Notes: generated from the letters alone by a model not told the origin. Positions 9,197-19,006 are shown, counted from the first letter of the stretch. The stretch is DNA of 64,000 nt from CAIXSC01 sp046349915 (GCA_046349915.1 JAXMBL010000003.1:744001-808000), one strand, 5' to 3'. Numbers and translations: made by a program.

Positions 9197-10561
9197 ATGT
9201 CGGAACAAAACCAAGGCCAGGAAACGAAGGGTGCGTCGAGCTCGCCGCGCATCAGCACCAATCGCCGCGATTTCATCAAGACTTCGTCCTTGCTGGTTGC
9301 GGGCGGCGCGGTGGCTGGTTCGAACTTGAGCGTGGCTCGCGGGGCTCATGCGTTTGGCAGCGATGTGATCAAGTTGGGTTTGATCGGCTGCGGCGGCCGG
9401 GGCACGGGCGCTGCCGTGCAAGCGATGAACACGATGGGCGGCGAGGTCAAGCTGGTGGCGTTGGGCGACGCCTTCGACGATAAAGTGCAAGCTGCTTATC
9501 GTGGTGCGAAGAGCCAGCACGGGGATAAAGTGGATGTACCCAAGGACCGGATGTTCTCCGGCTTGGAAGCATACAAGGGAGTGCTCTCGACCGACATCGA
9601 CATGGTGATTTTGGCGACGCCGCCGGGCTTCCGGCCGTTGCATTACGATGCGGCCGTGCGAGCTGGCAAGCACGTCTTCATGGAGAAGCCGGTGGCCGTC
9701 GATGCGGCCGGTGTTCGCAAGTGTCTGGAAGCGAACAAGATCGCCAAGGAGAAGGATCTCGCGGTCGCTGTTGGCTTGCAGCGCCGTCATGAGCCTCGCT
9801 ACAAGGAAACGATCAAGCGCATTCAGGATGGCATGATCGGCGACATCATTCTCGCTCGAGCTTACTGGAACGGTTCAACTCCGTGGGTGCGTCAGCGTGA
9901 AGAGAAGATGACGGAGATGGAGTACCAGATGCGAAACTGGTACTACTTCAATTGGTTGTGCGGCGATCACATTGTCGAGCAGCACATTCACAACTTGGAC
10001 GTCATCAACTGGATCATGAACGACTATCCCGTGGAAGCTCAGGGCCAGGGTGGTTGTGAAGTGCGGAAGGGCAAGGAGTACGGCGAAACGTTCGACCATC
10101 ACTTCGTCGAGTTCAAGTACAAGAGCGGCGCGGTGATGTACAGCCAGTGCCGTCACATCCCCAACTGCTGGAACGCGGTTTCCGAAGCCGTGCACGGCAC
10201 GAAGGGGTCGGCGGACGTCAGCGGCGCCAAGATCATGGATGCTCAAGGCAAGGTGATCTACAGCTTCGGTCGAGGCGGCGGCGATGGCCATCAGCAAGAG
10301 CATCATGACCTGTTCGCGGACCTGCGAGCGGGCAAGAAGCCGTTCGAAGGCGAATGGGGCGCGCTCAGCACCATGACCGCGATCTACGGTCGTATGTGCA
10401 CCTACTCGGGTCAGAAGATCTCGTGGGAAGACGCACTCAATTCGAAGGTCGTTGTCTCCCCAGTCGAGAAGTACACCAGTTTGAACGACGAGCCGCCTGT
10501 GAAGCCGAACGGCGATGGCTACTACCAGTTGCCCGTGCCGGGCGTGACCAAGGTCGTGTAA
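9197..10561 (+). CDS. Tat-exported Gfo/Idh/MocA-family oxidoreductase
   Basis: A 454-residue protein with ribosome site caggag before the ATG. The N-terminus carries a twin-arginine signal, TNRRDFIKTSSLLVAGGAVAG (residues ~21-41). The Rossmann domain follows with IKLGLIGCGGRGTGAAVQA (~55-75), and EKPVAVDAAG is the family motif around the catalytic Lys region. The C-terminal alpha/beta domain contains GDHIVEQHIHNLDVINW. It is expected to bind NAD(P) and act on a sugar or sugar-like substrate outside the cytoplasm; the substrate is unknown. Planctomycete genomes hold dozens of paralogues. A terminator-like hairpin follows at 10609-10643. Confidence 0.9.
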   Translation: MSEQNQGQETKGASSSPRISTNRRDFIKTSSLLVAGGAVAGSNLSVARGAHAFGSDVIKLGLIGCGGRGTGAAVQAMNTMGGEVKLVALGDAFDDKVQAAYRGAKSQHGDKVDVPKDRMFSGLEAYKGVLSTDIDMVILATPPGFRPLHYDAAVRAGKHVFMEKPVAVDAAGVRKCLEANKIAKEKDLAVAVGLQRRHEPRYKETIKRIQDGMIGDIILARAYWNGSTPWVRQREEKMTEMEYQMRNWYYFNWLCGDHIVEQHIHNLDVINWIMNDYPVEAQGQGGCEVRKGKEYGETFDHHFVEFKYKSGAVMYSQCRHIPNCWNAVSEAVHGTKGSADVSGAKIMDAQGKVIYSFGRGGGDGHQQEHHDLFADLRAGKKPFEGEWGALSTMTAIYGRMCTYSGQKISWEDALNSKVVVSPVEKYTSLNDEPPVKPNGDGYYQLPVPGVTKVV

Positions 10562-10608
10562 CGACCGAATGGCCTGGCGGCAAGTTCGAAATGGTCTAGT
10601 GAGTGAAA

Positions 10609-10643
10609 GGGAGACGCCTTGCCAACCGGTGAGTGCGTCTCCC
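10609..10643 (+). terminator. Intrinsic terminator-like hairpin after the oxidoreductase
   Basis: GGGAGACGC (10609-10617) pairs perfectly with GCGTCTCCC (10635-10643) around a 17-base loop, 47 bases after the stop at 10561. Only a weak T-containing tail (gcttgttg) follows. The remaining 200 bases before the next gene show nothing else. Confidence 0.55.
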
Positions 10644-10853
10644 GCTTGTTGATTGACTCAACAAAGCGAAAGATTTCTGGTTGGGGAGGGTGAGTGTTAA
10701 CGGCGAGCGGTCCCTTCGCTGCTCGACGCGAACGCGATACGAATGGGAGTCGTTCTTCGTTGCGCTAATCCAACGCCAGCACGATTTCCACGGTGAGTTC
10801 AATGGGGTTTTCGGGTATCTCGTTTGGCAAATTTAAAGAAGGAGCAGTCGATC

Positions 10854-11150
10854 ATGGCGACGTTTGTTAGCACCGTGAAGTTCACTTCGCAGGGCGTCAA
10901 GAACATTCAGGAAACGACCAAGCGAGCTGCGTCGTTGAAGGCGAGCGCGAAGAAGCTAGGTGTCAAGGTGACCGACATTTATTGGGCGCTGGGGGCTTTC
11001 GACGGCTTGCTGATCTTTGAAGCGGCTGACGACGAGACGGCCACGGCTTTCTTGTTGCACGTGGGTGCTCAAGGCAACGTACAGACCGAGACGGCTCGAG
11101 TCTTCAATGCCGCCGAGATGGACAAGATTTTGGCGGGCGGGAAGAGCTGA
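10854..11150 (+). CDS. GYD-domain protein
   Basis: A 98-residue cytosolic protein. The ATG at 10854 has an aaggag site about ten bases upstream; the frame is open from 10824 but that start has no such site. The sequence MATFVSTVKFTSQGVKNIQ, then DIYWALGAFDGLLIFEA and DDETATAFLL, matches the small GYD family (ferredoxin-like alpha/beta fold), where the motif GYD appears here as GAFD. Function unknown; members are found alone in many bacteria. No neighbours suggest a role. Confidence 0.8.
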   Translation: MATFVSTVKFTSQGVKNIQETTKRAASLKASAKKLGVKVTDIYWALGAFDGLLIFEAADDETATAFLLHVGAQGNVQTETARVFNAAEMDKILAGGKS

Positions 11151-11660
11151 ACGACGATCGGATTTGAGCGTGGAGGTCGATGTCCCGGCGCAGAGAAGTC
11201 GCCGGGATTCTTTTCGCACGTTGGAGTGCTTCGGCCATTGGCCAGAAATCTGTACGCTGGCCTGACCCGATTAGTGAGGATCAGTGGCGATGAGTGTTCC
11301 CTTTTCTTGAGTACAGGGCGGGGCGAGTACTCGAAACGCTGATCGTCGCTGACCGTCACGAATCGCGATCAGGAGCTCTTTGTTTCATCGCGGTTAGCTT
11401 ACTGCGGTGTCGAGAAGATCGTCATCGCGTCATGTCACGGGCTAAACACGACAGCTGTTCTTCCGCTCCGAAGCCATAGAGAGCCGCGTTACTTTTTGTG
11501 GAAATTCATCGAAAAAAGCTATTGGTCGACGGAAGTATGTCCGCCTAGAGAGTCTTTTACGTAACGCTTGCGACTTCGTTATGCCGATAGTAGGGGTTGT
11601 AGCGATTTTGCCGACGAACGGAACCCGGTGGGCGGGGTCATGAAAACGGGGAAGTGACGC
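11151..11660. other. 510-base gap without a recognised gene
   Basis: Only short, low-quality frames are present between the GYD gene and the ABC exporter. The region is relatively AT-rich at about 11480-11600 and probably holds the promoter of the export operon. I saw no clear palindrome or riboswitch. Confidence 0.5.
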
Positions 11661-14060
11661 ATGACGCGCGGGGGCCACTACGACGAATTCGAAGGCGAAG
11701 CAATGGGGAAGTGGGTGGCTGAGCGTGAAGCTATCGCCTTGCTGCTTCAGAAGTTATTGCATGTTGCGGGCAGCCATGCCGATCGTCTGGAAGTGCTGCG
11801 GGCGGTCGACGAGGCTCGCGGGGAGGAAATGCCGAGTACGACGGCATCATCCGCGATCTTACCCGACTCGTTCTTGGCCTGGCTTGAGGACGCCGCCGAG
11901 CGTCTGGACCTACGGCTGACCATTCAACGATTGCCGCTCAAGGAAGCTTTGTCCTTCGCCAGTAAACACTTACCGGCAACGTTGGTCTCAACGGTTAGTC
12001 CTTCGGAATCTTGGGTTTGTCTTCAGCGACAGTCTTGGGGGAAATGGGAGGCCGAGTCGCCGCGCGGCGAGAAGCTGCGACTGAAGGTTGCGAGTGCGGC
12101 GGAGTTGCTGAAGCTGACTTCACCCAGTGATGACGTCTGGTTTGTCTCACCCGCGTTAGCTCGACCGTATTCCGAGGAAGACGACCACCCGCCTGGCGGC
12201 ACCTTTGAAATGGCGAGTCACGGTGGGGGGCACGGGAACGGTCGTCGTGGGCATGGGCACGAAGGGCATGGCGGCCACGGGCATGCAGGCGGCCATGGTC
12301 ATTCCGGCGGACACAACGCTGGCGGGCATGGCGGCGGACATGGACACGGGCACGACCACATGTCCCCCTGGATGCGGCTCTTGAGCATCCTGCGGCCCGA
12401 TACGGGTGACATTGCCGTGGTTGCCATCTTCTCGGCGGTGGTGGGACTCTTGTCCCTGGCCTCGCCGATCGCCGTGGAGGCGTTGGTCAACACGGTCGCT
12501 TTCGGCCGTTTTTTGCAGCCGGTGGTGGTGTTGAGCCTGATTCTGCTGACCTTCTTGGCGTTCGCGGCGACGCTCCGCATCGTGCAGGCGTACATCTCAG
12601 AGATTATTCAGCGGCGAATTTTTGTCCGTGTCGTATCCGACTTGGCTTACCGGCTGCCGAGGGTGAGGCAATCGGCCTTCGACGAGCATCATGGTCCGGA
12701 GTTGATGAACCGATTCTTCGATGTGATGACGGTGCAGAAGACGGCGGCCGTGTTGGTCTTGGACGGAATCGCGATGGTTCTCCAGACGGTGATCGGTATG
12801 GTGGTGTTGGGCTTCTACCACAACTACCTGATCGGCTTCGATCTCTTCTTGATCGCCTGCTTGGCGGTGATTGTGTTTGTCTTGGGACGCGGCTCGGTTA
12901 GGTCCGCGATCGCCGAATCGTACGCGAAGTATCACGTGGCGGCTTGGTTGGAACAATTGGCTGACGCGCCGATTGCCTTTAAGACCGCTCAGGGAAGCCG
13001 TTTTGCGTGGGATGTGGCCGATCGCTTGACCACCGATTACGTGCGTGCTCGCACCCGTCATTTTCGCGTATTGATGCGACAAATCGTTTTCGCCGTCGGC
13101 CTGCAAGCCGCGGGGAGTGCTCTGCTGTTGGGATTGGGTGGCTGGCTCGTCATCACGGGCGATCTGTCTCTCGGCCAGTTGGTGGCCGCTGAAATGATCG
13201 TGGCGGTCATTTTGAACTCGTTTGCGAAATTGGGGAAGCAGCTCGAGAGCTTCTACGACTTGATGGCGGCGGTGGACAAGATCGGACATCTTTTTGATTT
13301 GCCCGTGGAGCGGACGACGGGAGTGGCCTTGGGAGGGGCGGCGCGATCGGGGAGTGCGGGCGAGACGCCTGCCGGGCCAGCGTTGGGAGTGAGTTTGCGT
13401 CGAGTCAGTTACGATTTTGAAGGCGCGCGCGAGGTCGTGCACGGCGTGTCGCTCGAGGTCCGGCCGGGCGAGTTTGTGGCGTTGACGGGGCCGCCGGGGA
13501 GTGGCAAATCGGTGGTGCTCGATCTGCTGTACGGACTGCGGCAGCCATCGAGTGGGCGGTTGGAAGTGGGAGGAATGGATCTACGGGGAGTTCAACCGGC
13601 CTCGCTGCGTCGACAGGTGGCGCTGGTGCGCGATGGCGGGGTGATAGCCGGGACGATTCTGGAGAACGTCCAGATGGCTCGCCCGGAGGTGGGACTTGGT
13701 CGAGTCCGCGAGGCCTTGACCGCCGTCGGTCTGTGGGATGAAGTGTTAGAATCGCCTCAGGGTTTGGACACGCGTTTGGACCCCGATGGTCGACCCATGA
13801 CGCATAGCCAGACGCGGCGCCTCTTGTTGGCCCGAGCGATCGCCGGTCGTCCGCGGCTGCTGTTGGTGGACGAAATCATTGATGCTTTGCCGACGTCGCT
13901 GGCGAATTCAGTGCTGGCGATTTTGCGACAGTTGACAGGCGAATGCACGGTGGTGATTGTGACGGGACGGGATGACATTGCGGCGGCGTGTCCGCGAGTC
14001 GAGTGGCTCTCGCCAGACGGGGGGCGACCGAGTCCAGCGGAGATGGCTTCGGCCCACTAA
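11661..14060 (+). CDS. ABC exporter (membrane and ATPase domains fused) with His/Gly-rich linker
   Basis: A 799-residue type I secretion-like exporter, first gene of a tripartite system. Residues ~15-185 form an N-terminal cytosolic domain of unknown type. About 188-234 is a His/Gly-rich stretch ending in HGHGHDH. The transmembrane domain follows (~240-540), then the ATPase (~575-790). Walker A is GPPGSGKS and Walker B is LLLVDEIIDAL with the catalytic Glu. Other motifs are degenerate: the Q-loop Gln is Arg (ALVRDGG), the signature LSGGQ reads MTHSQ, the D-loop Asp is Pro, and the H-loop His is Gly (IVTGRDD). A second ATG at 11703 is possible. The HlyD-like gene starts 13 bases after the stop. 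Confidence 0.85.
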   Translation: MTRGGHYDEFEGEAMGKWVAEREAIALLLQKLLHVAGSHADRLEVLRAVDEARGEEMPSTTASSAILPDSFLAWLEDAAERLDLRLTIQRLPLKEALSFASKHLPATLVSTVSPSESWVCLQRQSWGKWEAESPRGEKLRLKVASAAELLKLTSPSDDVWFVSPALARPYSEEDDHPPGGTFEMASHGGGHGNGRRGHGHEGHGGHGHAGGHGHSGGHNAGGHGGGHGHGHDHMSPWMRLLSILRPDTGDIAVVAIFSAVVGLLSLASPIAVEALVNTVAFGRFLQPVVVLSLILLTFLAFAATLRIVQAYISEIIQRRIFVRVVSDLAYRLPRVRQSAFDEHHGPELMNRFFDVMTVQKTAAVLVLDGIAMVLQTVIGMVVLGFYHNYLIGFDLFLIACLAVIVFVLGRGSVRSAIAESYAKYHVAAWLEQLADAPIAFKTAQGSRFAWDVADRLTTDYVRARTRHFRVLMRQIVFAVGLQAAGSALLLGLGGWLVITGDLSLGQLVAAEMIVAVILNSFAKLGKQLESFYDLMAAVDKIGHLFDLPVERTTGVALGGAARSGSAGETPAGPALGVSLRRVSYDFEGAREVVHGVSLEVRPGEFVALTGPPGSGKSVVLDLLYGLRQPSSGRLEVGGMDLRGVQPASLRRQVALVRDGGVIAGTILENVQMARPEVGLGRVREALTAVGLWDEVLESPQGLDTRLDPDGRPMTHSQTRRLLLARAIAGRPRLLLVDEIIDALPTSLANSVLAILRQLTGECTVVIVTGRDDIAAACPRVEWLSPDGGRPSPAEMASAH

Positions 14061-14073
14061 AAGGAGCCTCGCG

Positions 14074-15480
14074 ATGTTGCAAAAATCGACGCTAGTAGCC
14101 CCAAGACTCGAAGCCATGCAAATGGTCGAGTCGCCTCGTTTGGTCAGGCGGATGGGGAGATGGGTGGTGACGCTGCTGGTGGGCGCCGCGGCGGCGTTGC
14201 TGTTGCTGCCTTGGCAACAGACGTCCAAGGGGACGGGGCGAGTTGTTGCGTTCAATCCGACCGAGAGGCCTCAGACGATCGAGTCGCCGATCTACGGTCG
14301 CATCGTGCGGTGGGAGGAGGGGATCAGGGAAGGGGCGCGAGTTCGTCAAGGGCAGCCCATTCTGGAGATTCGCGATATTGATCCATCGCGGGGCGAACGG
14401 TTGGAAATTCAGGTATTCGCTGTTCGCGAAAAGCTGATGTTTGCCAAAACCAAGGTGGAGACCTACGGCCGACAGGTGGTTGATCTGGATCAAGCTCGGC
14501 TTTTGATCATTGAAGCGGGACAGCAATTGGTCGAGGAAGCTCGGCGAAAAGTCGAAGCGGAGCGGCATGCGGTCGAGGCGGCGGAAGCGGCCGTCGAGCA
14601 GACTCAGTTGAATTTCGAGCGGCAGAAGCTGCTGAAGGATCAGGGGCTGACCTCGGGGGTGACGTTCGAAAAGGAGCGTCGCAGCTATGAAGAGGCGCAA
14701 GCGAAGCTGAAGGCCGCGAAACAGTACGTGCAAGCCGCGGAAAAGTACCTGAAGTCCAAGGAAGCCGAGTTGGGGCAGAAGTCGCGCGAAGGGCTCACCA
14801 AAGTCGATTACGCGCGAGCCATGCAGCAAGAAGCCCAGGGCGAAGTCGCGCTCGCCACGAAGGAACTGTCGGAGATTGAAGGCAAGCAGGCGCAGTTTGA
14901 GAGTCGCGTGGTGACGGCGCCGAAGGACGGCGTCATTTTGCGACTGATGGCCAATGAAAACACCGAGATGCTGAAAGAGGGCGATCCGCTGTTTACGATC
15001 GTCCCCGAGGCGCCTGATCGGGCCGTCGAGATGTGGGTGGACGGCAATGACATCCCCCTGATTACTCCGGGACGCGAAGTGCGGCTGCAATTCGAAGGTT
15101 GGCCGGCCGTGCAGTTCGCCGCGGGTTGGCCGTCGGCGGCGTTTGGAACGTTCGGCGGGCGAATCGCCGCGGTCGACGCGGCGGACAACGGCAAGGGAAA
15201 ATTCCGAATCATCATCCGGCCCATCGAGGAAGAACCGTGGCCCGAGGAGGCTCTGCTGCGACAAGGCGCGCGCACGAACGGTTGGGTTTTGTTGAGCCAA
15301 GTGTCGCTCGGATACGAGATCTGGCGACAGTTAAACGGATTCCCGCCTGTGTTTGATGGCCCCGAACCGCTCTACGGCTCGGGCAAGGATGGCAAGGACG
15401 GTAAGGGAACGGACTGGCAAAGCGATGATGCTAGTAAGAGTGGCGGCAAGGAAGCCAAGAAAGTGAAACTACCCAAATGA
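14074..15480 (+). CDS. HlyD-family membrane fusion protein
   Basis: A 468-residue periplasmic adaptor. The ATG at 14074 has a perfect aaggag seven bases upstream, so I prefer it to longer in-frame starts inside the ABC gene. One membrane segment lies at about 29-46 (WVVTLLVGAAAALLLLP). A lipoyl-like half follows (SPIYGRIVRWEEGIREGARV), a long coiled coil (~110-290, rich in E/A/K/Q), and the second lipoyl half VTAPKDGVILRLMANE. A beta-barrel domain and a Lys/Gly/Asp-rich tail (~430-468) complete it. It should link the ABC exporter to the TolC-like protein, whose start codon overlaps this stop. Confidence 0.87.
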   Translation: MLQKSTLVAPRLEAMQMVESPRLVRRMGRWVVTLLVGAAAALLLLPWQQTSKGTGRVVAFNPTERPQTIESPIYGRIVRWEEGIREGARVRQGQPILEIRDIDPSRGERLEIQVFAVREKLMFAKTKVETYGRQVVDLDQARLLIIEAGQQLVEEARRKVEAERHAVEAAEAAVEQTQLNFERQKLLKDQGLTSGVTFEKERRSYEEAQAKLKAAKQYVQAAEKYLKSKEAELGQKSREGLTKVDYARAMQQEAQGEVALATKELSEIEGKQAQFESRVVTAPKDGVILRLMANENTEMLKEGDPLFTIVPEAPDRAVEMWVDGNDIPLITPGREVRLQFEGWPAVQFAAGWPSAAFGTFGGRIAAVDAADNGKGKFRIIIRPIEEEPWPEEALLRQGARTNGWVLLSQVSLGYEIWRQLNGFPPVFDGPEPLYGSGKDGKDGKGTDWQSDDASKSGGKEAKKVKLPK

Positions 15481-17336
15481 GTTCCCAATTCAGTCGTCGG
15501 ATGCGGCGGAGCCGCGTCTTGGCGCGCTGGAGGGCTTGGCTCCGTTCGGGCGCCGCCGCTTCAGCGCTCCTGGCGTCGTTTACGGGCTGCCGCTCTGACT
15601 CCACATTCGCTTGGTTAGGGCGCGAGACGATGCCGCCCGCCGTTTCGCACGAACATGCGAACTCGTTGGCGTGGCGCTCGCGCGGGGAAACGCCTTGGAC
15701 GGTTGCTCGGGTCGATCCAGACGCCCAGCCAGTGCGGATTCCCTCCACGGCGGACTCGCCATCCGAAGTGCGGCTGGCTGGCTACCAGCCAAGTGAACTT
15801 CCCGCGGCTCGCGCCGACGATGTCGGCAACTCGCCCGATGCCAAAACAAGTCCCGACGATCCTGCGCCCAAGGCAGCCGTTCCGCAAGTTACCGTGCCGG
15901 AAGTGGTGACGGGGACGCGGCCGATGGCCGATCAAGCGTCGCGTCCAGTCAGAGAGCTGGAGAACAAGGCGCCGTTTGTCGCGGCGACGCCGGAACCTTT
16001 GGCGCTGCGTCGAGTCGTGGAGTCGGTCTACACGTCGTTCCCGGCCATGGAGGCGGCTCTGCGCGAGTTCGACATCGCCGCGGGCAAGCAGCAAGCGGCG
16101 TGGGGCGAGTTTGACCTGAAGTTGAAGGCGGAGAGTATTTCACAGCCAGAGGGGTATTACGACAATTACCGCAACCACGTCAAATTAGAGCAGGCGCTCA
16201 TGTCGGGCGGCGGGCTCTTTGGCCAATATCGCATCGGCGATGGCAGCTATCCCGAATACTATCGAGACCGGGAAACAAACGAAGGTGGTGAATTCAAAGT
16301 GGGTTGGGAAACGCCGCTGCTGCGCGGACGCAGGATCGACGGTCGACGCGCGGAGATTTTCCAGACCACGATTCGACGCCAACAAGTCGACCCGGAAGTG
16401 CAATCGTTGCTGCTCGAATTCACCTTCGGCGCGACCGACGCCTATTGGTCCTGGGTCGCGGCGGGTGTGAGTTATGATGCTCAACGCGATTTGTTGCGAG
16501 TGACGGTGGAACGCAACAAGCAGTTCGAACAGCGAGTGAAGTTGGGAGATCTCGCCGAAATTGAACTGGTGCAGAACGAGCGTTTGATCGCTTCGCGCGA
16601 GGCGAAGGTGATCGAGGCGGAGCGAAAGCTGCAACAGGCCGCCATCAAATTGTCGTTGTACTTGCGCGACGAACAGGGCCAGCCGATCATGCCTTCCCCC
16701 TCGATGCTCCCGTCGGGGTTTCCCGAGCCGACTCCGCCTGATCTCGAGGCGTTCCCGCTGGAGTTAGAGCAGGCGTTGGCTCAACGGCCCGAGCTCAGGG
16801 AACTCGACTTTCAGCGTGAACAGTACGAGGTGGATCTCGCACTGGGCCAAAACATGCGATTGCCGGGGCTGAATGCCGTGGTCGTGGCCTCGAAGGATGT
16901 GGGAGCGCCTGCGACGAAGAAGGGGGACAAGACTCCGTTCGAACTCGAAGCCGGTTTGCTGTTCGATCTGCCGCTGCAACGACGGAAGGCGGATGGCAAG
17001 ATTCAAGAGGCTCAAGGCAAACTGGCTCAATTAGCCGCCAAGCGTGTGTTTACCGCGAACAAGATCGCCAACCAGGTGCAAGACGCTCAGTCGGCGTTGG
17101 CGACATCGTACGAGCGAGTGGGGCGAGCTCGTCGAAATGTGGTGTTGGCCAGGAGACTTGAGGCAGCGGAACGGCTGCGATTCGAGGCGGATGATAGCGA
17201 TTTATTGCGAGTGGCGTTGCAGGAAGCGGCGGAGATCGAGGCTACCCTCCTCGAAATTGAGACGCTGGCGGATTACTTTAAGGCCGAAGCGGCCCTGCGT
17301 GCCGCGACGGCGGTCGATCCGCTCGCCGATCCCTAG
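15477..17336 (+). CDS. TolC-like outer-membrane efflux lipoprotein
   Basis: A 619-residue protein whose ATG overlaps the upstream stop (ATGA), showing translational coupling. The N-terminus has a basic region and lipobox LLASFTGC (Cys near 39), so it is probably a lipoprotein. A Pro-rich linker of about 130 residues precedes the OEP domain (~175-610), made of long amphipathic helices with EVQSLLLEFTFGATDAYWSW, QRVKLGDLAEIELVQNERL and IANQVQDAQSALATSYERV. This repeats the helix pattern of TolC. It completes the export system 11661-17336. The exported substrate is not encoded nearby. Confidence 0.82.
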   Translation: MSSQFSRRMRRSRVLARWRAWLRSGAAASALLASFTGCRSDSTFAWLGRETMPPAVSHEHANSLAWRSRGETPWTVARVDPDAQPVRIPSTADSPSEVRLAGYQPSELPAARADDVGNSPDAKTSPDDPAPKAAVPQVTVPEVVTGTRPMADQASRPVRELENKAPFVAATPEPLALRRVVESVYTSFPAMEAALREFDIAAGKQQAAWGEFDLKLKAESISQPEGYYDNYRNHVKLEQALMSGGGLFGQYRIGDGSYPEYYRDRETNEGGEFKVGWETPLLRGRRIDGRRAEIFQTTIRRQQVDPEVQSLLLEFTFGATDAYWSWVAAGVSYDAQRDLLRVTVERNKQFEQRVKLGDLAEIELVQNERLIASREAKVIEAERKLQQAAIKLSLYLRDEQGQPIMPSPSMLPSGFPEPTPPDLEAFPLELEQALAQRPELRELDFQREQYEVDLALGQNMRLPGLNAVVVASKDVGAPATKKGDKTPFELEAGLLFDLPLQRRKADGKIQEAQGKLAQLAAKRVFTANKIANQVQDAQSALATSYERVGRARRNVVLARRLEAAERLRFEADDSDLLRVALQEAAEIEATLLEIETLADYFKAEAALRAATAVDPLADP

Positions 17337-17363
17337 TACTCTCGATCTCTCTCAGGAACTCGC

Positions 17364-17882
17364 ATGAACGCCGCACCGGAGTCGCTCGATTCGACTCACT
17401 CCACTCCATGGGTGGGAGTGATCATGGGCAGCAAGTCGGATTGGGAGACGATGCGCAAGGCGGTCGAGGTGCTGGAGGAGTTTCAAATTCCGCATGAGCG
17501 TCGAGTTGTTTCTGCTCATCGCACGCCGCAGTGGATGGCCGAGTATGCGAGCATGGCGGCGGAGCGAGGGTTGCAGGTGATCATCGCCGGCGCGGGCGGA
17601 GCGGCTCACTTGCCAGGCATGGTGGCGTCGCAGACGACCTTGCCAGTGCTCGGGGTGCCCGTGCAGAGTCGAGCCTTGCAGGGGCTCGATTCGCTGTTGT
17701 CGATCGTGCAGATGCCGGGCGGCATTCCGGTCGGTACAATGGCGATCGGCGAAGCGGGAGCGACCAACGCGGGCTTGCTCGCCGTCCGCATTCTTGCCAC
17801 AACTCGTCCCGAGCTACGTCAGCGCTTGTTGGACTTCCAGGCTCGACAAACCGCGCGCGTGCTTGAGGACTCGCAATTATGA
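17364..17882 (+). CDS. purE: N5-carboxyaminoimidazole ribonucleotide mutase (PurE)
   Basis: A 172-residue class I PurE of normal length. It has GVIMGSKSDWETM near the N-terminus, the catalytic His in VVSAHRTP, the IIAGAGGAAHLPGM loop, and LDSLLSIVQMPGGIPVGTMAIGEAGATNAGLLA. It converts N5-CAIR to CAIR in purine synthesis in the cytosol. Its stop overlaps the purK start (ATGA), as in many bacteria, and the pair encodes two successive steps. It begins 27 bases after the TolC-like gene but is functionally unrelated. Confidence 0.96.
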   Translation: MNAAPESLDSTHSTPWVGVIMGSKSDWETMRKAVEVLEEFQIPHERRVVSAHRTPQWMAEYASMAAERGLQVIIAGAGGAAHLPGMVASQTTLPVLGVPVQSRALQGLDSLLSIVQMPGGIPVGTMAIGEAGATNAGLLAVRILATTRPELRQRLLDFQARQTARVLEDSQL

Positions 17883-19006
17883 CTCGTCCCATTCTACCGG
17901 GTGCTACGCTCGGAGTGCTCGGCGCTGGCCAATTGGGCCGCATGTTCGCCATCGCCGCTCGCCGCTTTGGCTATCGCGTCCATGTGCTCTCGCCGGACGA
18001 CGATACGCCCGCGGGTCAGGTGGCTGACGTGGAGGTACGCGCCGATTATCTAGACCTCGACGCCGTGGCGCGGTTTGCTCGCGACGTGGCGGTGGTGACG
18101 TTCGAGTTTGAGAACGTACCGGCGGCGGCGGCGGAAACGGCCGAGCGTTACGCACCGGTGCGGCCGGGGGGGCGGGTGCTGCATATCACGCAGAATCGTC
18201 TGCGCGAAAAGTCGTTTCTGCGCGACGCGGGCCTGCCGGTGATTCGCTTTGTGCCCGCGAACAGCTCCGAGGAGTTGTCGGCCGCGGTCCAACAGCTTGG
18301 GTTGCCCGCGGTGGTGAAGACGGCGGATTGGGGATATGACGGGAAGGGGCAACGCTTGGTGCGCACCGCGGAGGAGGTGGCGGCGGCAGCGGCGGAGTTC
18401 GCGGGGAAGCCGGCGATCGTCGAGGCGTTTGTGGATTTTCAGTGCGAGGCGTCGGTGATTGTGTCGCGCGGCGTGGATGGCAGCATGGTGGAATTTGGTC
18501 CGCTGCGCAACGAGCATCGTCACCACATTCTCGACGTGACCACTTATCCGGCAGGCCTATCGCCGCGGGTTCAGCAGGATGCGATCGAGATTGCTCGCGA
18601 GGTTTGTCGCAAGCTGGAAGTGGTGGGAGTGTTGTGCGTCGAGTTTTTTGTGACTCGTGACGACCGGATTTTGATCAACGAACTGGCGCCGCGTCCGCAC
18701 AACTCGGGACACTTGACGATCGACGCTTGCGTCAGTTGTCAGTTTGAGCAGCAAGTGCGGAGCGTTTGCGGGCTTCCACTCGGTTCCACTCGACAACATT
18801 CGCCCGCCGCGATGGTCAATTTACTGGGCGACCTGTGGTTTCCCACGCCTTTCGATTGGACTCGACCGTTGGCCATCGACGGCGTCAAGCTTCATTTGTA
18901 CGGCAAGGCGGAAGCACGACGAGGCCGTAAAATGGGCCATCTCACGGCCCTCGCCGATTCGCCCGAAGTCGCTCGCCAAAAAGCCCTCAACGCTCGCGGC
19001 GGCTAA
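17879..19006 (+). CDS. purK: N5-carboxyaminoimidazole ribonucleotide synthase (PurK)
   Basis: A 375-residue ATP-grasp enzyme. It opens with TLGVLGAGQLGRMFAIAARR, then has VTFEFENVPAAAAE, the ATP-grasp part VVKTADWGYDGKGQRLV, and the metal/ATP residues in GVLCVEFFVTRDDRILINELAPRPHNSGH. It makes N5-CAIR from AIR, ATP and bicarbonate, feeding PurE. Translation is coupled to purE by the four-base overlap. Having both genes shows the bacterial two-step route rather than the one-step class II PurE. Confidence 0.96.
   Translation: MTRPILPGATLGVLGAGQLGRMFAIAARRFGYRVHVLSPDDDTPAGQVADVEVRADYLDLDAVARFARDVAVVTFEFENVPAAAAETAERYAPVRPGGRVLHITQNRLREKSFLRDAGLPVIRFVPANSSEELSAAVQQLGLPAVVKTADWGYDGKGQRLVRTAEEVAAAAAEFAGKPAIVEAFVDFQCEASVIVSRGVDGSMVEFGPLRNEHRHHILDVTTYPAGLSPRVQQDAIEIAREVCRKLEVVGVLCVEFFVTRDDRILINELAPRPHNSGHLTIDACVSCQFEQQVRSVCGLPLGSTRQHSPAAMVNLLGDLWFPTPFDWTRPLAIDGVKLHLYGKAEARRGRKMGHLTALADSPEVARQKALNARGG

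Noticed and set aside
12597..13442. 281-codon minus-strand open frame in the ABC exporter
   Set aside because: His/Gln/Arg-rich shadow of the membrane and ATPase coding region.
14092..15300. 402-codon minus-strand open frame
   Set aside because: Antisense shadow of the HlyD-family gene; Leu/Arg/Phe-rich low-complexity translation.
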